Of a DNA stretch of 64,000 nucleotides, positions 11,195 to 21,359 are shown piece by piece. How positions within the stretch are numbered: the stretch's first letter is position 1; each line of letters begins with the position of its first letter. Source of the stretch: Sporothrix humicola (Eukaryota; Ascomycota; Sordariomycetes; Ophiostomatales; Ophiostomataceae); contig WNYE01000069.1 of the NCBI GenBank assembly GCA_021396245.1, forward strand, positions 124,001 to 188,000, given 5' to 3'. Position numbers and translations under genes: made by a program. The notes under the pieces are model-generated. The model did not search any database. It was not told the DNA's origin and saw only the letters and a list, made by a program, of their open reading frames with translations.

Positions 11195-12238
11195 TTAGAA
11201 GCGCTCAACAATGGTAGGAGGCTTGTTGTTGAGAATCGAGTCGATCTCGGCCAGGATCTCGGGCGTCAGCCTCTTGTAAGTCGCCACGGCCTGGATGTTC
11301 TCAAACACCTGCTCAGGCTTGCTAGCACCCATGATAGCCGAGCTGACATTCTTGTTGCTCAGGACCCACGCCAGCGCCAACACACTCTGCGACACGCCCA
11401 GCGACTCGGCAATCGGCTCCAGCTTGCGCACCTGCGCCGCAATCGCCTCAAACTCCTCCTTGCCGGTGCGCTTCCACAGGCCAGCCACGAACTCGACCTG
11501 CGTCTGAGCCAGGCGCGAGCCCTCGGGGACGCCATCGCGGTACTTGCCCGACAGGATGCCGAGACGCAGAGGCGAAAACGTCGTCAGACCCAGACCGACC
11601 TCGCGGTACAGGTGGGCAAACTCGTTCTCAACCTTCTCGCGCTTGAGCATGTTGTACTCGGGCTGCTCCATAACGGGGCCGATCAGGCCCAGCTTGTCGG
11701 CGTAGCGCCACGCCTGGGCAATCTCGTCGGCGTTCCAGTCCGAAGTGCCCCAGTAAAAGGCCTTGCCTTGGTTGATGACGTGGTTGAAAGCGCGAACGGT
11801 CTCCTCAATGGGCGTCTGGCGATCCGGGCGGTGGGCGTACACGAGGTCGACGTAGTCGAGCTGCAGGCGCTCGAGCGCCTGGTCGAGGCCCTCAATGATG
11901 TGCTTGCGCGACAGGCCGACGTTGTTGGCCTTGTTGTCGCCAAAGGCCGTGCCCCAGTAGATCTTGGTCGAAATCACCAGGTCGTTACGCTTCCAGCCGT
12001 ACTTGCGGATGGCGTTGCCCATGGCGCGCTCGCTGTCGCCGTCCGAGTACTGCTCGGCGCAGTCAAAGAAGTTGACGCCTGCATCATAGGCCGCCTTCAT
12101 GCATGCCAGAGTGCCCTCCTCGTCAATATGGCCACCGTACGTCAGCCAGCCGCCGAGAGACAGTGCTGACACCTTGAGTCCTGACCGGCCCAGGAACCGG
12201 TACTCCATCTCGGGAAGGCCTTCAGGCTTGGTTGCCAT
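11195..12238 (-). CDS. Aldo-keto reductase, voltage-gated K+ channel beta-subunit type
   Basis: A single-exon gene of 347 residues, complete from ATG 12238. It opens with the typical YRFLGRSGLKVSALSLGGW strand and has the AKR active-site residues Asp59 and Tyr64 (NFFDCAEQYSDG), Lys92 (ISTKIYW) and the HRPD histidine region. The C-terminal NAD(P)-binding segment (SAIMGASKPEQVFEN) is also present. The fold is a TIM barrel using NADPH. It resembles the Kv-beta/AKR6-like branch, whose fungal members are soluble reductases of unknown physiological substrate, more than aryl-alcohol dehydrogenases. The pyrimidine-rich leader at 12,240-12,420 on this strand fits the start chosen. No neighbour suggests a pathway. 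Confidence 0.9.
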   Translation of the reverse strand: MATKPEGLPEMEYRFLGRSGLKVSALSLGGWLTYGGHIDEEGTLACMKAAYDAGVNFFDCAEQYSDGDSERAMGNAIRKYGWKRNDLVISTKIYWGTAFGDNKANNVGLSRKHIIEGLDQALERLQLDYVDLVYAHRPDRQTPIEETVRAFNHVINQGKAFYWGTSDWNADEIAQAWRYADKLGLIGPVMEQPEYNMLKREKVENEFAHLYREVGLGLTTFSPLRLGILSGKYRDGVPEGSRLAQTQVEFVAGLWKRTGKEEFEAIAAQVRKLEPIAESLGVSQSVLALAWVLSNKNVSSAIMGASKPEQVFENIQAVATYKRLTPEILAEIDSILNNKPPTIVERF

Positions 12239-12859
12239 TGTGTCTGTGGTGTGAAGGAGAGGTTGAGGAGAGGCGAGTGAGATTTTGGATTGTTGTCAAT
12301 TGGGCGAAGAGGGGTAAATAGACAGGAATAGGGGGGAAGGGAAAGAGAGAAGCAGGGAAGGAGGGGAGGAGAACTACTCCAAACAACGCGAGAAGGAGCT
12401 TTCCCCCTCTTATACCCCAGGAAAGGAAAGCACGATGCACCACCCCACGACCTCGACCTTGACCGGCGCGATTTTCATTTCCAACGCTGACATTTCCCCG
12501 ACAAGAGTCACCGGCATCCTCTTCAAATCTTTGTTGTAGCGGAGACTAGGGTAGTCAATCCGACCAGCGGGCACCTTGGGTGGGCCGTAGACCGGACAAT
12601 TGGGTTGTTCGTCGCTCTTGGCTCTGTTAAAAAGCTGTTAAAAAGGTGTCTGGAGAGCACATTGCTCGCGTCACTGTTGGAGATGCCTGCTCCCCCTCAC
12701 AGCTAGCGGTGCTTTGGGAAGGAGCTAGGTGAGCTTGGAGAGGTTTTCCCGTGCTTTTCCCCGCCCCGCAATACAACGTTATGGCGCCGGAGCGCGGAGT
12801 GTCGCCAGAGGAGTGCCGTTTTAGGACGCTAGCGATTCCGAGACGGAGGTGTGACATGT

Positions 12860-12875
12860 CACGTGTATTCACGTG
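12860..12875. promoter_or_regulatory. Two CACGTG palindromes ten bases apart
   Basis: CACGTG occurs at 12860-12865 and again at 12870-12875, i.e. start-to-start spacing of 10 bp, about one helical turn. CACGTG is the core bound by bHLH factors (Pho4/Cbf1/SREBP-like). The position between two divergent genes makes a shared control site plausible; this is inference. Confidence 0.4.
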
Positions 12876-13476
12876 GTAAAATCATGGAAAGATTCCAAAC
12901 TCTACGCTGGCCCAAGATAGTTTCTGCAAAGTCTGTCCACAATGTGTGCGAGTTGGTGTCTGATAGCTCGTCAACGGCCTCTTTGCTCAATTACAGAGCC
13001 AACGCCGTGGATCGTCAAAGTTTGCTGGTCTTTTGGGATGTCGCCGTCATTGTGGAACCCTTCGCTGCCGTCTCGGCACCGACAGAAAGACGCTAAAACA
13101 AGGTACTGGCCCAAGCTTTTGACTTGTCAGTGTTGACGTTGCTCTGAATCTCCCTAGCCTTTAGCGGTCTCCAGGGGCCCGGGTGGCCGCCACAGCGCTG
13201 AAAAGCTTGATCTCTCGAAAATTTACAGCGCCCTCGACGGATCTTCAGCCAACCCGGCATGTAAAGCCGTGCAACTAACGCCGTTTAAGTCCGGCATTGC
13301 AACGTCGAGTGACGGTAAACAGGCCCAAAGTCAACCACAATCCGAATCGACTTTGATGTTCATTTCGGCCTCCTGTCTCATGTTTTTTCAACATGCTTCT
13401 CGCCTTCACCGTTTCGGCCAAAGAACGGCGCACAGATCGGTCACGGTGATCAAAACTCAATGTGGATAGACAGCAA

Positions 13477-13482
13477 TATAAG
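13477..13482 (+). promoter_or_regulatory. TATA-like box of the MFS transporter gene
   Basis: TATAAG lies 133 nt upstream of the ATG at 13610 and is the only TATA-like element close to the start. Confidence 0.35.
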
Positions 13483-13609
13483 GCCCAGGGGCCAGCCGCT
13501 GTTGTTTTGCTTTCCGACTTGAAGTTGATGCTGATCGAGCAGAGCCGTTCTCCGTTCTCAGACACTCTTTTATATCAACAACTTACGATCATACCAAAAA
13601 AACTCAAAC

Positions 13610-15286
13610 ATGGCTTCACACGACAAAGTCGATTCAGAAAAGGCCAGTGAGCTGCCATCAGAACAGCCTGCCTCGCAGCCAGCACAAACTCACGATGGCG
13701 TCCTCAACTCGGCCAATGAAAAGGTCATCGAGGCTGGTGATGCAACCCCCAACGATGCATCATCTTCACCACCGCCGGCTGACGGCGCCCCACCTGCTGC
13801 ATACTCGTCCTTTTCATCCGGCACAAAGATTCTGCTTGTGCTGATGACCGTCTTCGGCACCTTCTTCTCGCCCTTTTCATCCTTTATTTATCTGCCCGCC
13901 ATCACGCCCATTGCCGAAGCATACCACCGCTCGATTGCCGACATCAACTTGACGGTGACGCTCTACCAGGTCATGCAGGCCGTTGCGCCGCTGGTGTTTG
14001 GTGACCTTAGTGACCAGCTCGGCCGGCGTCCCGTCTACATGTTGACGTTTGCCATTTACATCGGCGCCAACATTGGCCTTGCTCTTCAGAACAACTATGC
14101 AGCATTGCTTGTTCTTCGTGCATTGCAGAGCACAGGAAGCAGCGCAACAGTAGCCATCGGCAGTGCTGTCATGGCCGACTGCACGACAAGTGCCGAGCGC
14201 GGTGGATACATCACAGCAGTGCAGGCGAGTGTCATGTTTGCACCGGCACTGGCACCCGTTCTGGGCGGCATTCTGACCCAGTTTCTGGGCTGGCGGTCGA
14301 CTTTCTGGTTCCTGACAATCAGCTCCGGTGTCTTTCTGCTGATTTACCTGCCGTTTGTGCCCGAGTCGGCCCGCAGGGTCGTTGGCGATGGCTCTGTGCG
14401 TCCACCAGCCCTCAACATGTCCATCACGACGGCCCGTCATCTGCGCCGCCTTCGACAACAAGATCCCGAGGCGGCCGATGCGCATCGTTGCGAGCAAGAG
14501 GCAGCCTTGGCCAAGCAGCGCCAGTCGTCTGGCGGCTTCCGCATCCCGGTGCCCAATGTCTTTGCCGCTGTGCGCATCATGTTTGAAAAAGACGTCGGTC
14601 TGCTCATGTTCTTCATGTCGCTCTTTGTCATGGCCAACTACGCCATGCTCGTCCCGCTCCAGGATGTCATCCGTCGCCGCTACGATTTCAATGATCTGCA
14701 GGTCGGCCTCTGCTACATTCCCTTTGCCGTTGGATCTGTGGTGGGCGCCGTTGCCGTCGGACGCCTGCTCAACTGGAACTATGCCCGTGTCGCCCGCAGT
14801 ATTGGTGTCTCTCCCGATCGCAAGCGGGGTGACGATATGCGCAAATTCCCCATCGAACGCGCCCGCCTCGATATCATGTGGCCCTGGACTCTGCTGGCCG
14901 TCGCCATGATTATTGCCTGGGGCTGGGTCGTCGGCGCCAAAAACACCAACCTTGCCGGCCCGCTCATCATCCTCTTCTTTGGCGGCGCTGGTCTCAGTGG
15001 ACCCATCTCTATCTTGACGACGCTGCTTGTCGACTTGTACCCAATGAACCCTGGTCGCGTCTCGTCAACCTTTAATCTGACACGTGCGACCCTGAGTGCT
15101 GTCGGCACGGCGGTTGTCCAGTACATTATCGACGCTTGGGGCTACGGTTACACATATCTGTTCATGGGTCTGCTTGTGCTCGCCGTCAGCCCTGTCGTCC
15201 TTGTCGTGCGCCGCTGGGGTCCCAAATGGCGAGAAGAACGGTACCAGCGCTTTGAGAAAGCAGCCGCCAAAAAGGCGTCCAAGTAA
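13610..15286 (+). CDS. MFS transporter, DHA1 (QDR/AQR1-like) drug:H+ antiporter
   Basis: An intronless gene of 558 residues. About 65 hydrophilic N-terminal residues precede 12 predicted membrane helices. The motif following helix 2 is GDLSDQLGRRPVY (MFS motif A), and helix 5 carries APALAPVLGGILTQFLGWRSTFW, the antiporter motif C typical of DHA1 proteins such as fungal Qdr/Aqr1/Tpo. A long cytoplasmic loop (roughly residues 270-330) separates the two halves. It should be a plasma-membrane exporter of drugs, organic acids or polyamines; the substrate is unknown. The start ATG lies in an AAACATGG context just after an A-rich leader. A TATA-like element is at 13477. Confidence 0.9.
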   Translation: MASHDKVDSEKASELPSEQPASQPAQTHDGVLNSANEKVIEAGDATPNDASSSPPPADGAPPAAYSSFSSGTKILLVLMTVFGTFFSPFSSFIYLPAITPIAEAYHRSIADINLTVTLYQVMQAVAPLVFGDLSDQLGRRPVYMLTFAIYIGANIGLALQNNYAALLVLRALQSTGSSATVAIGSAVMADCTTSAERGGYITAVQASVMFAPALAPVLGGILTQFLGWRSTFWFLTISSGVFLLIYLPFVPESARRVVGDGSVRPPALNMSITTARHLRRLRQQDPEAADAHRCEQEAALAKQRQSSGGFRIPVPNVFAAVRIMFEKDVGLLMFFMSLFVMANYAMLVPLQDVIRRRYDFNDLQVGLCYIPFAVGSVVGAVAVGRLLNWNYARVARSIGVSPDRKRGDDMRKFPIERARLDIMWPWTLLAVAMIIAWGWVVGAKNTNLAGPLIILFFGGAGLSGPISILTTLLVDLYPMNPGRVSSTFNLTRATLSAVGTAVVQYIIDAWGYGYTYLFMGLLVLAVSPVVLVVRRWGPKWREERYQRFEKAAAKKASK

Positions 15287-15807
15287 GAAGACGGCGAGTT
15301 GTGCAAAAATTGTTTCTTTCGTCTTGGAATCAAATAGCTTTTATTATTTGGATTTCATTTACTTTTGGTCATATTCCTCAAAAGTCGTTTCTCTTCTTTC
15401 TTTTTTTTTCGAGGCTTTTCTCCTTATATTCATACATACTGTCCTATATACCCATCAATATATCCGATCCTCGCAACAATTTCTCCATTTGTACAAGCCA
15501 AAAAAGGGATACCGGGGACTTGGTGTGCTCCGGGCTAGCATAACGGGGTCTCGGGCGCACCAGGCACCGCCAAAGGCTTCGTACGCAGTACCTAGCGGCC
15601 TTGTGGCCTCACTTGGCGATTTAAACAGCCACATGCTAACCCCCCACCTTGGCATTGCCAGCTTCAGCCTCGAGCTTCAATTCCCCCGTCTGACATTACT
15701 TCGAGCATCGTATATTTTACAACATACACCTACAATTTTACATCTTGCATCAAACACTTCCTCAACAGATAAAGCATAAAGCATAAAGCCAACCGACCAC
15801 AACTCAC
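15287..15807. other. Intergenic
   Basis: It holds a T-rich 3' flank of the transporter gene and a short promoter for the alpha/beta hydrolase. Two adjacent copies of the 10-mer ATAAAGCATA are found at about 15,768-15,787. Nothing more is supported. Confidence 0.5.
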
Positions 15808-16950
15808 ATGGCCAGCCATACTCCGCCAACGCTCTCCACGGGCGAGGTGCTTCACCTCTTCGCTGTTTCAGTCCCGTGGGCCACCGGCACCTTCTTTTAC
15901 GAGTACACACGCCATGCCTTTGCCTCCTGGTACAATGGCCGCCTCAACGGCACCGCGCTCAAGCGTAATATTGTCACCTGCGTCGGCTCGCTCATGTCCA
16001 TTTTCAGCGTGCGCGAAATGCAATATATGCAGAGCAGGACAACAGGCGACGCCGTCCGCTCCTATGCCAAGGCCAAACTGCTCGACCTGCGGTCTGTGCC
16101 TCTGTCAGACTCTGACACCGACAGCTTCGGCCCCGCCACGCTGCACATCCTCACTCTTGACGAGAGTGACGTCCAGGACGGCGCACCCTCGACCCTCCTC
16201 TACTTCCACGGCGGCGCCTTTATCTCGCCGCTCAGCAACCCCGTTGTCGCCCACATGCTTGCCCGTCGCGCCGGTGTCCGCCAGCTCGCCGTCCTTGAGT
16301 ACAGCCTGGCGCCGGCCAGGCCGTATCCAGCCCAGCTCTCTCAAGCTGCTGCTGCACTAAGACACCTCGTGACGGTCGACGGCCTCGACTTTCACGACAT
16401 TGCTGTTGTCGGCGATTCTGCCGGCGGTAACCTGACACTGGCCCTGTTAGCCCACATGCAGAAGCCGCATCCGCGCATTCGTCCACTACCCGGCCAGCCA
16501 GGCAACAAAAGTCAACGGCTGCGCGGCGCATTGGCCATCTCTGCACGTACACGCAACGATCCCACACGCCCCAGCCACTACGAGAACGACGGAAAGGACA
16601 TGCTCAGCAAGGCCAATATGGCACGCATTGCTGATGCCTGGAGGCCAGTGTCTGGCGAGGTCTGGGCGGCGCCCGATGAAGGCGATCGAGAATTCTGGAA
16701 CGGCCTGCGAGCGGACCGCGTGCTGTTGGCGGCCGGCGGCGATGAAATATATCGGGATGACATTGTGCACACAGCCGAGATGATGGGTGCGGGCGAGGCC
16801 CCCAAGCCAGGCGAGCCTATCGTCGAGTTTGTTGTCTGTCCCGGAGAGGTGCACGTTCAGGGAGTCGTCGACTTGGCCATGGGGATTGAGGGAGGTGTCA
16901 TGGCCGATACTATGCTGCGCTGGGCAGACGAGGTGAAAGGGTCGGCATAA
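15808..16950 (+). CDS. Alpha/beta hydrolase, HSL-like (alpha/beta hydrolase fold-3)
   Basis: An intronless gene of 380 residues. The oxyanion-hole motif HGGAF begins at residue 134, and the nucleophile elbow G-D-S-A-G-G has its Ser at 204, both diagnostic of the hormone-sensitive-lipase-like esterase family. The late segment with DEIYRDDIVH and CPGEVHVQG supplies the likely acid and catalytic His. A hydrophobic N-terminus (LHLFAVSVPWATGTFFYEY) could act as a membrane anchor, reminiscent of fungal steryl-acetyl hydrolases, but no specific substrate is implied. The gene stands alone between the drug transporter and the aminopeptidase. Confidence 0.85.
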   Translation: MASHTPPTLSTGEVLHLFAVSVPWATGTFFYEYTRHAFASWYNGRLNGTALKRNIVTCVGSLMSIFSVREMQYMQSRTTGDAVRSYAKAKLLDLRSVPLSDSDTDSFGPATLHILTLDESDVQDGAPSTLLYFHGGAFISPLSNPVVAHMLARRAGVRQLAVLEYSLAPARPYPAQLSQAAAALRHLVTVDGLDFHDIAVVGDSAGGNLTLALLAHMQKPHPRIRPLPGQPGNKSQRLRGALAISARTRNDPTRPSHYENDGKDMLSKANMARIADAWRPVSGEVWAAPDEGDREFWNGLRADRVLLAAGGDEIYRDDIVHTAEMMGAGEAPKPGEPIVEFVVCPGEVHVQGVVDLAMGIEGGVMADTMLRWADEVKGSA

Positions 16951-17551
16951 ATCCGGCTTTAAATATTTTAAATGGTGGATGGTTAGTGATAATCCGTTGA
17001 TCTCTTGACACGAGGCGATCTCTGCATTTTTGTTGGTCTGAGAAAAAGGTACGGGATGCTGAAGCGTTGTCGAATCGATACTTTTTAGTGCAGTTTCAAA
17101 GGGTCCAGTGGATAAATCGTGAATAAGACTGCCGTAAAAATTTGTGCAACTGGGGGAACGATGGAGCCGCCAACTGCCATAAGAATCATAGAGATGCCCC
17201 GCTGGTCAGCAGCTGCCCTTCTAAGAAGGAGACAAACGGCATTTGCTCCACGGACTCTACTTAATTTTGTGGGCAGTGGAAGGCTCTTTCTCTTCATGTT
17301 CTCTTCAATCCTTCATTCTCACCCTTATTTTACTTTCTCACCATCGTCTTTCTTCCCCAGAAAAGGAAGGAGCCACAGAAAACGGGCGCCTTCCGGTCTT
17401 TGGTGCCACCTGAACACGGCAGCTGCTACATTGGGACATAAAAAATCCAAAGCCTCGTCGGCACAAAAGGCAAAGAGAGGAAGGAGGCAAATAAGGAAAG
17501 AGCCAAGGAAACCAAAGCACTGAAAAAAATCACAAAACACGAGCATCTGCC
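16951..17551. other. Intergenic
   Basis: Contains the 3' flank of the hydrolase gene and the distal promoter of the aminopeptidase. No supported feature. Confidence 0.5.
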
Positions 17552-18601
17552 ATGGCAGTGCACAGCCGCTTGCCTTGTATGGCATCAACACCGCTAATAC
17601 GCGGATTAGCAAGGGGAACCAGGGGAAAGAGCAACCAGCACCACAACAAGCACCACAACAAGCACCACAACCAGAACCACCAACATCGGAAAGAACAATG
17701 GACGACGGCTGGAAGCGAAAACCATTGGGCGATAGGCGGCACGCGGACAACGGCTCCTGCCTCGACTGTCTTGTTGGGGTCACACCAAATATCCTCAATG
17801 CGTGTCCTACACCAAGAGCAACCAGGCTGCCGCACTTGCTCCCACCTGCACAGTATTACCAAATCCATCGCAGACGCGAGATTGGAAACAGGAGCCCACG
17901 CATTTACCTCAGTCTTTCATATGCCCAAAGACAGCCACGTCGCAAAACACGCAATGACCCAAAGAAGTGGGCAAGTTCTCACGGCTTTCTTCAGGGCAGG
18001 AACGGCTGACAAGAGCGGGGTCGGAGCAATCGCCTTGGCTAGCTCACCACAACCACGGCTTCCTGCCCTTATCGATGACTGCCAGCTGAGAATGAGACTG
18101 AGACCCCTCCACAATCAATCGCCATGGCAGCTGCGACCAAAGAGCAGTAGTGGGCCGCGCCTTCTACTTCAAGCAGCAACGGCAACTGCAATTGCTTGGG
18201 GAAGGAGCTATTCGACAAGCTACTCAGCAAGCTTGACAAACTCGACCACGCCTTCCGTCACTTGCTCTTTCAACACAAAACAGCCACGCATCACACCACA
18301 GCCTGCTCGCCTGCCTATTTCTTCTCCCGCTCTTAGCTCCAGCTCCCTTTCTTTTCCTCCTCTTCCTCTTTTTACCTCCCCTCCATCTTCACCACTCTCT
18401 TCCTCGACCACAAACTCTTCCTCCTCCCCCACATCCTCGCCAACACAATCGTCAGCCCGGCAGAGTCGCCACCGCAGCCACCTCTACACTTTGGCCTCAA
18501 GGCGGCGATCTTTGTCCCCGAGCAAGCTCGCCTTTGTTTACTCTCTCAGCCCCTCGTCAGTTCGCCATTGCTCTACGTTCTCCTCGGCATCCTTTGCCGA
18601 C
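17552..18601 (+). other. 1,050-nt stop-free in-frame extension upstream of the aminopeptidase
   Basis: From ATG 17552 to the family-consistent ATG at 18602 the frame stays open for 350 codons. The encoded sequence is low in structure: an HN/HK repeat (around codons 27-45) and later a long Ser/Thr/Pro run. It does not resemble any M1 peptidase domain. Only the last ~35 codons (SRRRSLSPSKLAFVYSL and on) look like a mitochondrial leader. The AATGG at 17,698 and several other ATGs lie in different frames. It is most simply a long 5' leader that happens to be open, but an N-terminally extended isoform is possible. Confidence 0.5.
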
Positions 18602-21359
18602 ATGGCTTCCGACCGCGATATCCTGCCTGGCAACTTCAAGCCCAGCCACTATGACCTGACCATTACCGACCTCGACTTCGCCGACTGGTCGTACAAGGGC
18701 ACTGTCACCATTGACGGTGCATTGACCGAGCTGACATCTGAGGTCGTCCTCAATACCCTCGAGATTGACATCACATCCGCTACCCTCGAGGCCCAGGCCA
18801 CCAAGGGCACGCGCTCTGAGAAGGCTGCCGGCATTGCCTATGATGCAAAGTCCCAGCGGGCCACTCTCACATTTGCGCAGCCTGGTGCCGAGGCTTTCCC
18901 GCCTTCGGCCAAGGCAAGCCTCTCCATTGCCTTTACTGGCAAGCTGAACCACGATTTAGCCGGCTTCTACCGCTCTCAGTACACCCCGCCCGCCGGTGCC
19001 CCTCCGGCAGCCGCCTCGACGCCCCGCGACAATGACTTCCACTACATGCTGAGCACCCAGTTCGAATCCTGCGACGCCCGCCGCGCTTTCCCTTGCTTCG
19101 ACGAGCCCAACCTCAAGGCCACCTTTGATTTTGCCATTGAAATCCCCGACGACCTTGTGGCTCTCAGCAACATGCCCATCAAGGAGGACGCTTCTGGCTC
19201 GGCCCCGGCTGGCAAGAAGCTGGTCAAGTTTGAGCGCACTCCAATCATGAGCACCTACTTGCTTGCCTGGGCTGTCGGTGACTTTGAGTACATTGAGGCG
19301 TTCACGGACCGCCGCTATGACGGCAAGCAGATCCCCGTGCGCGTTTACACCACCCGTGGTCTCAAGGAGCAGGGTCGCTGGGCACTGGATCACGCACCCA
19401 AGTACATTGACTTCTTCAGCGAGCGTTTCGGCATCGATTACCCTCTTCCCAAGTCCGACATTCTCGCTGCGCATGAGTTCACCCACGGTGCGATGGAGAA
19501 CTGGGGTCTGGTGACGTATCGTACTACTGCCATTCTGTTCGATGAGCAGCTGTCCGAAGGTCGTTTCCGCAACCGCATTGCGTATGTTGTGGCACACGAG
19601 CTGGCCCACCAGTGGTTTGGCAACCTTGTAACCATGGACTGGTGGGACGAGCTTTGGCTCAACGAGGGTTTTGCTACCTGGGCCGGCTGGCTGGCCACAG
19701 AGTCTCTGCATCCCGATTGGGACGTCTGGGCCCAGTTTGTCAACGAGGGCATGGAGCGTGCGCTCAAGCTTGATTCGCTGCGTGCATCGCACCCCATCCA
19801 GGTGCCGGTGCGTGACGCTCTTGATGTCAACCAGGTCTTTGACGCTATCAGCTACCTCAAGGGTTGCTCCGTGATTCGCATGCTGGCGAACCACCTCGGC
19901 ACCGATGTTTTCCTGCAGGGCGTGTCTGCTTACCTTAAGAAGCACAAATATGGCAACGCCAAGACGACGGCGCTCTGGGACGCCCTGAGCGAAGCATCGG
20001 GTCAGGATGTCAACACACTCATGAGCTCTTGGATCGAGAAGATCGGTTTCCCCGTTGTTGGCGTCACAGAGAAGGAGGACGGCCAGCTGGCCATCAAGCA
20101 ATCTCGCTTCCTTTCCACGGGCGATGTTAAGGCTGAGGATGACGACACCACCTGGTGGATCCCGTTGGCCCTGACCGGTCGGCTCGGCTCGGCTGAGGAC
20201 TCTGTTGAGTCTCTGGCTCTGACCAAGAAGGAAGACATCATCACTAACGTCAGCGAGGACTTTTACAAGCTGAACACCGACTCAACCGGCTTCTACCGCG
20301 TCAACTACCCTCCCGAGCGCCTGGCTAAGCTGGGCAAGCAGCTGGACCGCCTGAGCGCTTCTGACAAGATTCTGATTGCCGGTTCGGCAGCCGAGCTTGC
20401 CTTTGCTGGCTACGCTTCGACCCCGGCACTGCTCTCGTTCCTTGAAGGCTTCGGTAACGAGACCCACGTCCGCGTGCTGTCGCAGGCTCTTGATGCCATT
20501 GGTGTCATCAGCAGTGTGTTCGGTGACGACGAGACGATCAACAAGGGCCTCAAGGCATTTACGCTCAAACTCATCGAGAAGCCTCTGTCTGAGTTCAGCC
20601 TCGACTTCCCCGAGAACGAGGAGTTCACCAAGGCCCAGCTTCGCAAGCGTCTCCTCACCTCCGCCGTTCGGAACGGTCATGCCGCGTAAGTTTTTGTGTC
20701 TCTCGTTGGACAACACGGCGTATATAGCTAACCCAATCAACTACAGACTTAAGAAGGAGGCTCTGGCACGCTTCGAGGCGTACATTGCCGACCCCGCCAA
20801 GAACCCTCTCCAGGGTGACCTGCGCACACCAGTCTTCCTGGCTGCCATCCTGGACGGATCCGAGAAGACTGCCCCGCTCCTGCTCAAGGAGTGGAAGACG
20901 ACCGTTGCACCCGATGGCAAGGAGGTCGCCCTACTGGCTCTTGGTGCCACGGACAACGAGAAGGTTGTCCAGGACAGCCTGCTGCCGTTCCTGTTCGGCG
21001 ACGGTGCCGACACAGTTGTGGCTGCCGACGTGCACATCCTGACCAGTGGCCTGGCTCACCGCACCCATGCCCGCCCGCTGTTGTGGAAGTTTATGCAGAA
21101 GGAGTGGGCTGGTGCCATTGAGCGCAAGCTTGCTGGCAACCCTATTATCCTGGACCGCTTCGTCAAGGTGGCCCTGTCGCAGTTCTCGGACACGGCCGCG
21201 CTGCAGGAGATTGAGGCGTTCTTTGCCGACAAGAACACCAAGGCGTTTGACCGCACACTGGAGACGGTCAAGGACACCATTCGCGGCCGTGCAGCCTACC
21301 GCGCACGCGACTCGGAGGAGCTCAAGAGCTGGCTGGTGGCCCATGGCTACACGGCGTAG
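18602..21359 (+). CDS. APE2: M1 metalloaminopeptidase (Ape2/Aap1 type)
   Basis: Exons 18602-20685 and 20747-21359 are separated by a 61-nt GTAAGT...CTACAG intron with a GCTAAC branch site, giving 898 residues. Features of the M1 family follow in order: the N-terminal beta-sandwich starting LPGNFKPSHYDLTI, the exopeptidase motif GAMENWGLVTYR, the zinc site HELAHQWFGN with His332, Glu333 and His336, the third ligand in NEGFATWAGW, and the C-terminal ERAP1-like helical domain. The enzyme removes N-terminal residues from peptides using Zn2+. ATG 18602 (GACATGG) matches the usual N-terminus of soluble homologues; an upstream leader could direct a second form to mitochondria or the vacuole (see the extension entry). 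Length agrees with yeast Aap1/Ape2. Confidence 0.93.

Larger units (their letters stand above)
12239..13609. other. Divergent promoter region
   Basis: This region separates the oppositely transcribed AKR and drug-transporter genes and probably holds both promoters. It contains the paired CACGTG sites listed separately. No supported gene. Confidence 0.55.

Noticed and set aside
11612..12169. 185-codon plus-strand frame over the aldo-keto reductase
   Set aside because: Antisense shadow; the minus strand encodes the complete enzyme.
18956..20101. 381-codon minus frame inside the aminopeptidase
   Set aside because: Antisense shadow of the M1 peptidase coding sequence.
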